A stretch of DNA of 64,000 bases, from contig JAJTTP010000031.1 of assembly GCA_023313575.1 (NCBI GenBank), forward strand, positions 186,001 through 250,000. Direction: 5' to 3'. Origin of the DNA: Eutypella sp. D-1 (lineage: Eukaryota > Ascomycota > Sordariomycetes > Xylariales > Diatrypaceae). Position numbers and translations under genes: made by a program. Shown here in pieces: positions 13,595-25,623 of this stretch (position 1 is its first letter; every line of letters begins with the position of its first letter). The notes under the pieces are model-generated. The model was not told the origin of the DNA. It saw nothing but the letters and a program-made list of their open reading frames with translations, and did not search any database.

Positions 13595-16500
13595 ATGGCT
13601 TCTCTAGGACGGATCAGTAACTCGCTTGTTGCAGGGGTAAATGAGAATACCCTCGCGCTAGCGAGCCTGAACTTCGACTTCTCTGTAATCAAGGTGGAAG
13701 CACCCAGTGAATACAATGCCCTCGGTTTGGCCCTGAGCCGACCCCGGCGGGAGGACGCTGAGGATGGCCCGACGCACAGGATATCTCGCAAACTAGGGGC
13801 CTTGTTTGGAGACCTCATTCCATCGACGCCGAAACTAATAGCCGCGTATGGGAATCGGTGTAGCGAAATCATGGAAGCACCCAGCCTGAATCCTCCTGCT
13901 ACTAACAGGAAGCATGGAGCATTCTCAGCATTCGTAGGTGCTGACGCCACATCGATATGGGCTGCAGCCACATCTGGAGGCGCTACCATCGGAGTTCACC
14001 TTCTTGCCTGTCTCTTGGCGCGATCTTTTAGTGATCCAGCTAAGGCTACCTCGATCTGGGCAGAGCTAGTTGCTGATCGCCAGCGCGATATCACAACTGC
14101 GACACAAACCCCAATGTTGAACGCCTTACAGATAGCAGCTGTCAATGCTGCTAACCAGCAGTTCCCTAGGGAGGACTTACGGCTCTGGGATGCCAGTGCG
14201 CGAGCATGGCTTCAGACGGCTGATGCCTGCAAGAGAAAGGAACATATCCAACTAAAACTCATCCTTGAAAACATCACTCTGCCAATCAGTACAGGGCCCT
14301 CCTTGTACGAGGCTGTCATCTATGCCTGGAGGCAAGCCATGATAGGGCTAGAAAGCCTTCTGAATGGTGAACCGCAGAGTGTAACGAATGGAGCAATACT
14401 CTTAGCGATCTCGGCGTGGCATTTATTCCCAAACCTCCTTGTGTTAGGAGACCGTACGACAAAAGTGGAATTCGCAGACCCTTTGATCCCTAGTCAGGGC
14501 CTGTTAACTCTTGGCATTACCACCAAAACAGAATGCGCTAAAGCTTGTTCCGGAATATACTGGTCTGTAGCCCTGTCACACTATCGTTACTATAGGAGAC
14601 CAACCAAGGAGATGACGGGAATGGATGATCGGTTTAACATGCAAGAACTTCATGTTGTAGCCTTGGGAAGTCTGCTTAGGACTTGGAATGTGCCCAGAGA
14701 GCAGCTGGAAGTTTCGGCTCGGTGGTTTGTCTCTTTATGGTCATGCATCTGCAGTGCTTCGCTTCCGCCACCTAAATGGTTGAAGGTGCTAGCATTGGCT
14801 GCGGATGACTTTCTATCTGCCAAGGATAACCACAAAAAGGATCTCGCCCGATTGATGGATTTTGGATACCGACGCGGACGAAACTTTCTCATCAAGTCAT
14901 CGCGACACAGTCGGTCTTTGCCATGGTTCGGCTTGCGGTCACGTCATATTTTCGAGAGTCTACAGAGCGAGGACGAGATGATGTGTGCAGTGACGTACCT
15001 GCGTCATATGGCTGTAGCTGGCGGTCTCGAGCCGCACCAAGTTTTAATCACTCATGTTTCCAATGGGATGTCGGGAATGGTCAAGAAAGAGGTCCATGAG
15101 TACCATACAGCAATAAAGAGACACAATCCTGCGGACGATATCACTAGCAACCCCCCCGAAATACACGCAGTACCCGGTCTAGAAGAGGATCAACTAGATG
15201 AGTCACCTAATAATCCCAAAGAGGTTGACGAGCTCTCACCTAGCAAAGAGAACATCCGTGGCAAAGACACAGCAAATGTCAAGAACAGCGCGTCAAGTAA
15301 ACACTCCGGACCAACGTACTGGGATCATCGACGATGGGAAGGTACTTTCGTGCAAAGAAAGGAGAATTACGGAGGTCAAGCTTGCCCCCACATCTCCCCG
15401 TCGCACAATCTAGCCCTTCATCAAAGAGAGATCGGGCTGATCCGTCAACCACTGACCTGCTTCAACTTATCTAAAAACCAAGATACGACCGTCAAAGATT
15501 GCGACGCCATTCTGCAAGATGGTTTAGGCTGGTTTCCAGGACCAGTTGTTCATTTCACCAAGGCGATTGATGATTCACTTGGCGTAATCCGTTTGTGGAT
15601 CACGAAATTTGCTGATGGCGGCCAAGAGAAACTCGAGGAAGCCGTACGGCATCTAAGGTCTGGAGTAGGAGGGGAATCGATCGCCATAAATGAGTCGATA
15701 GCGGCCTTTGATGCTCGGGAAGATAGTAACCCCAACAAGCTGAACCCCTTGCTTGTCTGGCAATATCTAGAAGGACCAACCCTTTATGAGTCCAGATATT
15801 CTATGAAGCCAGCACTAGACTTAATGAAGGTCGAAAGACAACAAGCCGAGCCAATGATCGATTCATTGAAGAAACTGTCCATCGCCTATGAGATCTACGA
15901 GGCTCTTGATGGCGCAACAGTATCATCGACAATAGTTGAAACAGGTATTCATACCGCCAAATGGTATGTCAAAGGCGGTATTTATCCGACTACGAAGTCA
16001 ATGGCATTCAGCTGCATAGCGATGATGGAAACCGGCAAAGTCAACCTGGAGCCCGATAGTCTTGAAGAAGTTTTTGCCTTGTCATCAGGTAACTCAATTT
16101 TCGTCTCATCATGCCTACTTAGCGATCCATATATGGAACCACGCCAAGCCATCACCCGAATTGTTGGAAATGTAGGCCGTCCGGGGATCAGTCTTCTGGT
16201 ACCACCCACGGCTCCGGCCCTGGTGAGGTCTTTAAGTTCCAGCTACAAAGCAGTGTGCTACAAGCCCTTCGATGGAGGCCGCGAGGATAATTTCCAGGGG
16301 ACATCTCTTCATCTATCATTCACATCACACGTATTTCCGGTGGACTATGGAGTCACCGGTATCATCGACCATCAAGTTTTTCTCGTAGAATCAGTTATTT
16401 CCGTCCACGATGCTGGCCAGTGGGTTGCGGACTTAAACATCAACAGGGCTTTTAGAGAGAACGCTCATGATCGATTACCGCGAACATCTAAGCAGGGCGC

Positions 16501-16843
16501 TTGTCGGCACAAGGAAGATGCGAAGCAGGCTGCACTTACTAAGTTCACATCCGTAGATACATGGGAAGAGATTCTTGACACTCCTCCTTCGATCGGTATC
16601 ATTCGAGCACACAAGAACTGGCCCGCGAGACTTGCAGCGTCTATCGTTCCATCTAATGAAAGGAGTGAAACTGAGCCTTATTCTGATGACGACAACGAGT
16701 TCGAAGAGAGCAGTCGGGATATAGGGTCTCGACGAGCTATTGTCCTGGGGAACGATAGTGTGGGTTGCTGGGCTTGTGTATATAAGGCTGTGCAGAGGTT
16801 GATTGCAGGACAGGAAATTTCTTCACTTTACTTGATTATATAG
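13595..16843 (+). CDS. Conserved fungal protein of unknown function, 1082 aa
   Basis: One uninterrupted frame of 1082 codons with no intron needed. The N-terminus (MASLGRISNSL...) and the block with FVGADATSIWAAATSG followed by a hydrophobic HLLACLLAR stretch (about residues 110-145) resemble a large uncharacterised protein found repeatedly in Pezizomycotina genomes; this is a memory-based family impression, not a search. I see no kinase, protease, nucleotide-binding or transmembrane signature that assigns a function. The centre (about residues 515-590) is charged and low in complexity, so probably a linker. The start is the first ATG of the frame. The gene is tail to tail with the NB-ARC/TPR gene, with stop codons only about 43 bp apart. 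Overlapping 3' UTRs are therefore likely, but a functional link is inference only. Confidence 0.85.
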   Translation: MASLGRISNSLVAGVNENTLALASLNFDFSVIKVEAPSEYNALGLALSRPRREDAEDGPTHRISRKLGALFGDLIPSTPKLIAAYGNRCSEIMEAPSLNPPATNRKHGAFSAFVGADATSIWAAATSGGATIGVHLLACLLARSFSDPAKATSIWAELVADRQRDITTATQTPMLNALQIAAVNAANQQFPREDLRLWDASARAWLQTADACKRKEHIQLKLILENITLPISTGPSLYEAVIYAWRQAMIGLESLLNGEPQSVTNGAILLAISAWHLFPNLLVLGDRTTKVEFADPLIPSQGLLTLGITTKTECAKACSGIYWSVALSHYRYYRRPTKEMTGMDDRFNMQELHVVALGSLLRTWNVPREQLEVSARWFVSLWSCICSASLPPPKWLKVLALAADDFLSAKDNHKKDLARLMDFGYRRGRNFLIKSSRHSRSLPWFGLRSRHIFESLQSEDEMMCAVTYLRHMAVAGGLEPHQVLITHVSNGMSGMVKKEVHEYHTAIKRHNPADDITSNPPEIHAVPGLEEDQLDESPNNPKEVDELSPSKENIRGKDTANVKNSASSKHSGPTYWDHRRWEGTFVQRKENYGGQACPHISPSHNLALHQREIGLIRQPLTCFNLSKNQDTTVKDCDAILQDGLGWFPGPVVHFTKAIDDSLGVIRLWITKFADGGQEKLEEAVRHLRSGVGGESIAINESIAAFDAREDSNPNKLNPLLVWQYLEGPTLYESRYSMKPALDLMKVERQQAEPMIDSLKKLSIAYEIYEALDGATVSSTIVETGIHTAKWYVKGGIYPTTKSMAFSCIAMMETGKVNLEPDSLEEVFALSSGNSIFVSSCLLSDPYMEPRQAITRIVGNVGRPGISLLVPPTAPALVRSLSSSYKAVCYKPFDGGREDNFQGTSLHLSFTSHVFPVDYGVTGIIDHQVFLVESVISVHDAGQWVADLNINRAFRENAHDRLPRTSKQGACRHKEDAKQAALTKFTSVDTWEEILDTPPSIGIIRAHKNWPARLAASIVPSNERSETEPYSDDDNEFEESSRDIGSRRAIVLGNDSVGCWACVYKAVQRLIAGQEISSLYLII

Positions 16844-16886
16844 ATAACAACTAGACCGTACTCAACCATCCTAGAACAATGAATAA

Positions 16887-19800
16887 TCATCTATGGCAGT
16901 AGAGAGTAAATTGCTCCAAGAATTCTTCGTTGAGTTCACCCGCATCCACGGCATGCCCGATGCGGGCTAAGGAGTCCCGAACCTCCCCCATGACCGTCTC
17001 CGCTTCGTCGAAGCTGCCGGTTTCCTTGAGACATCCCGCCAATGCGAACTTCGAGCGCGCGGTTGCTCCAGTGTGGGACTCGCAGTCCTGCAAGATGTTG
17101 GCTGCAAAGCGGAAGAGCTCGCTGCGCCCATGGTTAGCTTCCTCGGGTTATGCATGTTCGGCCATTGTGAAGCAGACGATGGTTTGCGTCACGTCGAAGC
17201 CGCGGGGGCAGACTTACATGGCCCGCAGCAGATCGCCTCGCGCTCTCATCAGGACCCCGATCTTGTGGCACGTGAATCCGGTGTATGTGTGCGTAGGCGA
17301 TTTCTGCCGTCGGATTCGCAAGCAGGCCTCGAATGATTCTAGCGCCTGGTCATCTTGCTTCATCGACAAGTACGTGTTGCCCATATTGAACAGTACTCTA
17401 AAATCGTCGCGTCAGTGACTACGATACACGCGCTTCGCCTGGTGGGGTTTCTCTCACCTGGCCATACTGAGGCTGTCCTGTCCATATACCTCTCGAGTCA
17501 AGTCGAACGCCCTCTGGCACCACCGCAAGGACTCCTCTAGCTGCCCATCGATTTGGTATGCAAGGGAGAGGTTGGCCGCGAACACGCTTTCCAAATTTCG
17601 ATTGTCGAAGTCGTTGATGAGATGGTGGAAGCTCTCGATACTCTGGGCTGCGGAGTGGTCGGAGAGGTAGGTAAGCGAGATGTTGCTTCTCATGAACGAC
17701 ATCGTCTCGACATCGTACGCCTCCACGGAGGTTCCTTCTTCCAGGAGCTTGCTGCGCTGGGCGTGGGCTTTTTCGAAATAGGAACGGCCGTGGTCTGGGA
17801 GGTTAAGCTCGTACTCGATACTGCCGAGCGTGCTGTACATCTCCGATATCAAGCGACACATGTAGTTCGCGTAGTACCCCGGGTGGTTGTCCTCGGTCAC
17901 CGCAGCTTCCAGAATCTGGAGCCCTTCGTTCACCATCCCAGTAGCCGCTTTGAAGCTTCCCCGCTCCAGTAGATAACTGTGCTATGCGTCAACGGGCGCT
18001 CTTTCAATAACGACACACATGGTCCGTTCAGCGACTCACCAAGAACAGCGACGGATAACTTCGCAAAGCAATATAGGAGGCCGCAATATATACGAGAACC
18101 GCTTGTAGATCTCGACCAGGGCGGAGAGGTGAGGATGAAATAGAGCACACTTGTCCCAGTCCTCGAGCAGTGGGGATGCGTGAGGCGTCTTTGGGAAGCA
18201 ACCGTTTAGCGAGAAAACAGCCCAGTCAAAATTGACCGCAAACATGTCTTTATCGACTGACCACATGATTGCTTCCTTGACGATTCGGTGGCAACTTAGA
18301 CGGTCGCCCTCGGGGCTCCTGTTGATGAGCGAGCCTTGGAGGAGAACCGCGATAGCCTTGTCTGTCCTTCAAGGTGTCAGTTCGAAACCTAACCCCGGGG
18401 GAGTCCTGAACCTACGATAGCCTACCAGGGAATATGACTCTTGTGCAATCATCCAGGCTTGGGAACTCGGAACTCGGTCCATTGTACATCCTCCAAGAAT
18501 AATTAGCTAAGCCGGCGCAACCAATCTAATCAATACATCGACTCACTTTGCAGCTCCGTCACAACATTCAAGCAGCTCGATAGGAATATCGTCAGGGTCG
18601 AACAAGACGAGTAATTCGACAAGTCTCTTGGCGCTTGCATCCATGTCCATCAATACTTTCGTCCATGTGCTGCGGACAGGTGTCTGGTACGATGGCCCAG
18701 GCTCGTCGTATTCAAAAAGGAGGTTGGTATCAAAATCATCGTAATGTCGAATGAAATTGCGATACGACGAGGCAGTGGTCCTGACAAAGGTGCCAATGTG
18801 GTTCAGAGTCAAAGGGAGATGGCCCAGCCGAGTCGCGACGTCTTCTGTAACCATGAGCTCTTCGTGGTTCTCCCTGTCAGCATAAGGATTGATATCCATC
18901 ATGAAATCCAGGCTTTCAGCTTTGGTGAAAAGCGGGACTTCGATGTGCTCTTGCGCAAAAGATCTCCCGAGCTCGGGGTTTCGAGTAGTGATGATCACAG
19001 AACCATGGCCGCTGCCAGGCCAGAATTCTTGCATCACCTCGGCCCGGTCGAGGTTGTCGAATATTATCAGCCACCGAGCGGGCCTTGGATCTGGGTCTTT
19101 AAAAGCATTAGTGAGTATGGCATCTACTGCCAGTGTGTGGCTACACACCTGCGGTAGTTGCCGTCACAAGCCACCTTTGAAAGGCGCTGACGAGCGCGGC
19201 ATCTTGCTGGGGGCCTGGCTGTGACTCCTGCTGCAAAGCACGACTGCATATACAGGTAGATTCTCTTAATTTTACGCTAGTCTCCGCCTTAAGCCAGAAT
19301 ATGGCATCGTAGTCGTCCGCGTGCCGATATGCGAATTCCAGCGCGATCTGGGTTTTCCCGACTCCGCCGAGCCCATGAAGACTGGCTGTACGGAGAGTGG
19401 ATGGCGTCGTGCTTGGCTGGAGATGAGTCTTTAACCTGTCCAACAACTCCTCACGGTACTTGAAGCGGTTGTTTTGACTATACGGGAAATTTCGAAAAGG
19501 GAGTCGGGATGTCATTGTGTTGCTTTTGTGGGCTTGCAGAAGCTGTAGCACAGTCTGATGTTGCTGTTGCTGGGTTCGGTACTTAGCCCACTCTACTTCT
19601 TCCTCAACCCACGCGGTCTTGTCTCGGATTATCGAGAGACGCCTGCTCACAGCAACGCTGAACCTGTTTGCATATCGGTTGAGAAAGATCAGGTTTTCTG
19701 TGCGGGGGTGTTAGCTGAGGGGGGAACGAACACTCGGTAATTACTCATAGTGACGATGGGGCGGCAAAAGAGCAGTTGGTGCAGTTGGTGCATTCCAGGA

Positions 19801-20508
19801 TCTTGGCATCTCGGGTTGTTTCAACTTTCATCGGTACAGGTAGACAGGGGCTGGGTAGGGGTTTCTATGCTGTATCACCCAACGGGTTTCAAGATATGAT
19901 AGGTAAGAATAAAAACGGAGGTTATACACACTGAGCGGATGGACTCGCAGGAATTTGATCGAATCCTGGTAATGTGCAATCAATTCTGCGTAATACACCA
20001 CCAAGGCTTCCCTGAGCCGCCCGGACAAGTCTCGAGAAGCAAACTCTTTCAGATACTCCTGAAAACGCGGTAAGGCTCGTTCGAAGCGCTCAAAGATATC
20101 GCCGATTAGTTCGAGGTTGTCTTGATGACGAGTTGTCAGCTTACAATTGTGTTAGTGAGAGCACAGTAACAAGCACGTTTCTGTTCGGCATGATGTCCGT
20201 CAGACGACAGAACAGCATACCTCAAGTATCAAGGCTAAAGGTCCCCATACGAACCCAGCGACATCGTTATTCTCAACGAATATGCTGATAATTGTGGTGA
20301 ATGACTTCAGCTGCGCTATGAATGTTTGTGTTCTCTTGAGACCCCTGACCACCTGGGCGGCGGAATACTTCACTTCTAGCGTGCGCGCGTAGTTGATAAG
20401 ATCCTGCTGAGATCTGATTACGCCCATACGTACACGGTCCCTCTCACTTAAGTGTGCAGCGTAGTACGCTCTGGACTGGTCCCAAATTTCAGTAAATTCG
20501 TCCTGCAT
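16887..20508 (-). CDS. NB-ARC/TPR NLR-like receptor protein
   Basis: Nine exons on the minus strand join in phase: 20508-20221, 20139-19932, 19697-19149, 19096-18547, 18490-18426, 18361-18040, 17976-17458, 17397-17218, 17121-16887; 971 aa. An N-terminal helical region (residues 1 to about 200, like the DUF7708-type domain that often precedes fungal NB-ARC or NACHT modules) leads to a P-loop GLGGVGKT (about 274-281), a kinase-2 strand ending in FDNLD (about 360), a TTR sensor motif and a GHLPL motif. The C-terminal part (about residues 640-970) consists of TPR units. Such STAND proteins switch state on nucleotide exchange; some fungal members act in non-self recognition and cell death. The role here is unproven. 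The least certain join is the 234-bp intron 19931-19698, where the donor was chosen by phase. Confidence 0.85.
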
Positions 20509-21896
20509 GGTTTGTTAGGTACAAACATTACGGGGCACACATTCGTCATGGTAAAAGGCGGTCTTCGTGAAAGCAGTTGGTAACTCGAGGCAGTGCCTAA
20601 GCTTCCTTTACAATTATCATCGCCATTCTCTACACAGGAAAGGAGAAGAGATAAGTAAATAAACAGATTGGCTGAAGAGAAGGGCGACCAGGAGGTAGGT
20701 TGGGTACCTCCACTTAAGACCTTACAGGCGCGCGGTTACTTACCTACCGTATTGGGGCCCTCACACCCTTTTGGGGACATTGCAGGGTGACCAGGGGGCC
20801 GTGGCTACGTGGTTACGTGGTCGTGCTGCGGCAGCCAGCAACCAGTGAAGGGCTGACAGTTTTTGTAAGTTCTTCGAAATTAAACACTTAAGTATATATA
20901 TTCGACCCGGACGGAGATACAGAATTGGTCACCCACCTATCATATATGTAGGCAAGGCTTGAACACGAGAAGACTGATTGGCCATAAGCTGGTTGACTCC
21001 TGAAAGAAATAATAGAAGGATACCTAGGTCGGTTGAGTAAATCTAAGTACGCTTGGCACAGAAGTTGGAGTCTTCAGCAACCTTAGGGACCTGGGCTTTC
21101 GCGACCTTAACCTCGACCTCACCGACCACGACCTCCACTTCCACCGCCGCCGCCTCCACCACTACCTCCACCACCACCTCCGCCCCCACCGCCTCCTCCG
21201 CCTCCGCCCCCGCCTTGTCCCCCAGTTGTGCTATAGGTCCCCGACATTTTTCTCTGTTTGTGTTCTTGGAGGTATGTGGTCTGTTAAAACGCCTGTTAGT
21301 GTTAGGTCCTCTGCGAATAACCTAAACGAAATAACAACTGACCGGACTTGGCGCCAATAACGGATTCGTAGCAAATAGTAGCAAGTGCCTTTCGCCGTAG
21401 TTTTGGATATTCTCTGAGTAACGAGGGAGAAGGGCGGCGACATCCATTCCTTTAAATACCTGATCGAAAGAGGTTCATTATATCATTCAATGATCATCTT
21501 ACGCTGGTCTTCAACGTTTAAATCGCTACATTGGCGTGGGATCTAGGAAATGGCCCCCTCTTCCTCCATCAACAAGAACTCAAGTTGAGAACGAGCCTTA
21601 CCAGCTTATTACAGAGAGCCACCGAATCTACCCGCACTCCAGGGCGAAATTTACACGCAAACGGCGATCCTGGCCGCCTGCAATGCGAGAGGCTGGAAGG
21701 CTGGCACAAGTGCACTTTTGGGTACCAAAAGCTTCTATATTGGAAATGGGCCTCACTTTAGAATGCCGATATCGATTGCCGAATCATTTTCATTGGGAAA
21801 GACGTGCCTGGTTCCTAGTTAGCCCCCCAACACACTTCCTTAACCACACAACCAAGAGACTGGACTGCTTTTACAACTCAACAGCCACCATCAGAA
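20509..21896. other. Divergent intergenic region (NLR-like / hydrolase genes)
   Basis: This is the head-to-head spacer between the NB-ARC/TPR gene (minus) and the beta-lactamase-like gene (plus). It holds a GGN-type repeat at about 21110-21230 and otherwise only unsupported short frames. Both promoters must lie here, but I cannot point to elements. Confidence 0.55.
21112..21232 (-). repeat. GGN/CCN trinucleotide minisatellite
   Basis: The plus strand reads as CCN-type triplets (CCACCTCC, CCGCCGCC). The minus strand would encode an almost pure glycine tract in one frame. No start codon or flanking coding sequence supports a protein, so I treat it as a repeat. Confidence 0.6.
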
Positions 21897-23795
21897 ATGG
21901 AGGCCTCGGATAGTGGGATGGACGACAAGTAAGTATTCATGCTATGTCCTCTCATTTTATGCTCTGCTCTAACTAATCGTCACCCTAGCGGTGCGATATT
22001 GCGGCTAGAAGCCGCTATGGAAGACGTACATCGTGTGCAAGAGATATGCGAGGCGCCATCGATATCATTGGGAGTTCTTCATCACGGCAAAGTGATCTAT
22101 CGCAAGAGTCTTGGCCTGAGGGATGTGGAGGGAAAGCTAGAAGCAGATAGCGACACCTCCTACCCCATTGCATCATGCTCCAAGATGCTGACTTCTGCGG
22201 CGATCGGTATCCTTGCAGAGGATAGGATATCATGGAACGATACTATCCGTGAACATCTACCGGATTTCAGCCCAGTCGACGACACGCAGATAGGAGAAAA
22301 AGCCACCATTATCGACGCGTGCAGGCACTCCACAGGACTGGCCAATCCTAACGTCGTCTTTCTCGGCCCGGAGGGCACGATTCTGGTCAAGGGCGAAGAT
22401 CACACGGCCATGGTTAACGCGCTCCCTGCTTCCAACGAGCACGGGCCGCGGTTCCAAAGCTGGTGGAACTACAGCAATGCGGTATTTGGGCTTTTGGCTA
22501 ACGTGGTAGAGTCCGTGTCCGGGGCGGCCTTCCCGGACTTCGTGCGGCGTAACCTATGCGACCCTCTCGGGATGGACCAGACGCTCCTCACGGAGTCCGA
22601 CGTCCTGCGAAACTCTAACGTGGCCCACCCGTATGTGCGCAAAGTCGATGGGACCTGGGCGAGGATCGGGGCTGCGCTCCCGTCGGACAAGCACACCCCG
22701 GGCCTTGCTTGCACGGGCATGCGCAGTTCTGTGAATGATTTGCTTGCTTTCTGCTCTGCGGTGATGGACAGATATGACGTCGAGCAGAGTAAAGGCGAGG
22801 ACAAATCAGGGGCTGACCCAGCCCTAGAACCCACCGGAACCCCACAAAATCCATTGAGGCAAATATCCTCTTTATGGGGGTGGTGGTGGAGTCGCCCAAT
22901 AAACGATGGGTTCCCAAACGATACCGCGTATACCCTGGGGTGGCTGCGTACCACCATGCCGACTTCCGCCCTGGGCATGCTGTCCTATAACTCCATCCAC
23001 GAGGTCGAGCACATCATCGGGAAGCAGTCCGAACCCCGCACCATCTACGGGCACAACGGCATTGCCAACGGCTCAGTAGCCACGGCCTACGTGATCCCGG
23101 AGTCCCACTCCGCGGTAGTGGTCCTTAGCAATGCGGCCAGTGCGGGCGACGCCGCGGAGACCACCTCCCAACTCCTGCTGCAGGCCCTCTTCGACCTCCA
23201 GCCACCTGTAGACCTCATCCCGTCGCTTCAGGCGTCGCGGGATGACCGCATCCAGAAGCACGCTGATATGGTGAGGGACTGGGAGAGCCACCGGGACGTC
23301 GCGAGTTACCACACGAGTCCCGAGGAGGTCCTCGGCACATACGTCGGGCTAAACGTGTCCCACATCCACATCATCAAGAGCGCGGGGTCCGCGTCCGGGC
23401 TCGCCGTGGTTTTTGCCGACCAGGAGGCGTCGCGCTGCGAGCTGGAGCCCTATAACGCCGACTCGCTCAGCTTCCTCCCGACGGAGCGCGAGGAGATCCT
23501 GGCCCGCGGCATGATGGACTGGGATTACTGGTCCGTCGGCATATTCGACTTCGTGCGGGAGGACGAGGCCAAGCGGGAGGGGCCCGTCGTTGGGCTCAGG
23601 TGGAAGTGGGACGAGTGGGATTACGCGGGCTTATGGGTCAAATTGGTCGACGGGATGGATCAGGAGGGTGTCAATGAGGTCCTGTCGAAGCATGGCAGGT
23701 TTCTAAAAAAAAGATTCGGGCGCCGCCTTGAAAACCGAGGAGTGAAGTGGAAATTCTTAGCGTGGGCTGGAAATAGAAGCAGAGTAAAGCTATAG
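21897..23795 (+). CDS. Serine beta-lactamase-like hydrolase (class C / PBP-like)
   Basis: Two exons: 21897-21928 and 21989-23795 (intron 60 bp, phase 2), 612 aa. The three catalytic elements of the serine beta-lactamase / penicillin-binding fold are visible: SCSK (SxxK nucleophile Ser73, Lys76), YSN (Tyr172) and HNG (His366) in place of KTG. The HxG form is common in esterase and transferase members such as LovD-like enzymes. There is no signal peptide, so a cytosolic esterase, peptidase or acyltransferase is likely. About 200 residues after the catalytic fold form a C-terminal domain I cannot name. The short first exon supplies the only ATG in phase. It is divergently placed from the NB-ARC/TPR gene. 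The substrate cannot be told from the sequence. Confidence 0.85.
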
Positions 23796-24310
23796 CTTAA
23801 CAACGGCGCCCTAGACGGAGCACTCTACGCCGGCATATTAATGGTGGTTTATAGTGAATGAAACGGACACTATGATTACAGGGCGATCTCAATTAGACTT
23901 GAAAATCTGTGGCTGTGATGTTCGTAAAGTAACCAAGTAGTGTAGACATACCATCAGGCAGGCAGGCAAACTTGCCTCTGGCACCCAACTGCCTAGACGT
24001 CCCTCCATCTTACGGTAGCCGTACCACCAGTACCACCACGCAGGAGGAGTGTGGCAGATGGTATTGTATGACTCAGAATATCTGAAAGTCGAATGAGCGC
24101 TGATTATGTATAGGTAGTGGGTAGGTATAGTATGAGGAGTATATGGCAAGGTGTGAACAGATGCAGAGCGCTCAATCCAGACAGGGTAACAGGGCCAAAC
24201 CCACTCGTTGTAATCTTTTGTCCACTACCTCATCAACCATATATAAAGTAGATCTCCCCAAAACTCATGCGAAGATTTCTATAGAGCCGGCGAGGGCCGC
24301 AGAATGATAT
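23796..24310. other. Convergent intergenic spacer, no gene seen
   Basis: This 515-bp gap separates the 3' ends of the hydrolase gene and the Utp16-like gene. No motif beyond short direct repeats (CAGGCAGGCAGG near 23955) was seen. Confidence 0.6.
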
Positions 24311-25623
24311 CTATTTCCTAACAAAAAAGCCCTTGCGCTTGTTTGGCGTCACGGCGGCACGTGTCCTCTTCAGCAGAGCCTCCCTCATGTTACGGGTGTC
24401 CTTGTGCATCTTGGGCGCTAGGTTACTGTCCGCGCGGTCGGCCACGACTCTGTAGACCGTTGAGCCTACGACCTGGTCCCGGGGTGCCCTCTGTCCCTTG
24501 TCCAGGGACCGTGCCGCGTCCTCGAAGTTGATCTTCCTCGGTTTCTCGCTCTTCTTCATCATCCTCCTTAGCGCCGTCTCGTCCTCGCTCTCGCTGGACG
24601 AATCGGTCAGGTATTCGGCCGGCAGCGCGTTGGGGAGCTTCTGCTTATCGGCTCTCCGCCTCCCCTTTGCCGCCGTCCCGGGCTCCACTTCTACTGCGGC
24701 CTGGGATGGCCGAGCCGGATCGGCGTCTGGCGCCAGAACACGTTTGCGCTTCTCGGCCTGCTGCTTGTAGAGCTCGTCCCTTTCTTGTCGCTTCCGTTTC
24801 AATGATGCGGCATGCCTATATTCTATGTTAGTTCCGTGTTTCTACCGTCCCTCTCTGTTTCCCTCAAATCCACTCCCTCGCTAAAGCAGCTCAGGTTCAC
24901 TCAAGTGACTTACTTCTCTGCGGCGTCCGCAATAGCCTTTGCGGATTCCAGTGTCTCCTTCGCGGCGACCTTGGTCGATACAGCTTCGGGAGCTTCGTCG
25001 TCGTCATCATCGTCATCATCCTCGTTATCTTCCCGATCGCGATCTGCCGAGGCTGCTGTCTTGGCCGTGGCAGCTGCTACGTATTGATCCACGTCATCAT
25101 CATCCCCGAAGACTACATGCTTCCGGTTATCGCTCTTCTTCTGATCGCCACCAGTGCCAGACGGTAGACTAGACCCCGAGGACTGCGAAGCCAGATGGCG
25201 AGTAGCCTCTTCCTCCAGCTGTCTCGAAGCGCTTTGTGGTTCAGGGAGTGTGGTGTCCCCCTCGTCATCGTCCTCCTCCTTCTCGTCGGAATCCTGGTTG
25301 TGATTACGTTCGGAACTGGCTTGCGAGTCTGGGACGGAGTTCGAGCGTGGCCTCTTGGACTTCCTGCTGAGCAAATCGGTTTCGATCTGGACCCTCTGCA
25401 GCTCGCTAGCAGCCACGTCCACGCCATCTTCTTCTACCACTGCTGCTCCCTCATCAGCCCCCTTAGGAGTGCGCTTAGCTAGCGGCTTTTTCCTCGTGGG
25501 CGTGGACTTGCTGGGGGTTAAACTCGTTCCTTCTATACCAGTGCCTTCGCCGGCGCCTTCGCCAGCACCTTCACCTGTCGCATCGTCGAGCATCTTCGAC
25601 CGCCTCCTCGTCACGGGCGCCAT
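24311..25623 (-). CDS. U3 snoRNA-associated protein, Utp16/Bud21-like
   Basis: Two exons, 25623-24914 and 24815-24311 (intron 98 bp, phase 2), 404 aa. The protein is highly charged and disordered: GEGAGEG repeats near the N-terminus, acidic clusters including a long Asp run before the intron, and Lys/Arg-rich helices after it. The C-terminal quarter holds a block with PRKINFEDAAR and VGSTVYRV that matches the U3_snoRNA_assoc family of Utp16/Bud21, a component of the small-subunit processome for 18S rRNA maturation in the nucleolus. The basic tail KRKGFFVRK is consistent with nuclear or nucleolar targeting. The start was set at MAPVTRRR rather than the upstream in-frame ATG at 25749, because the extra 42 residues are low complexity. 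The symbol is withheld because the family evidence is a short C-terminal block. Confidence 0.75.
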
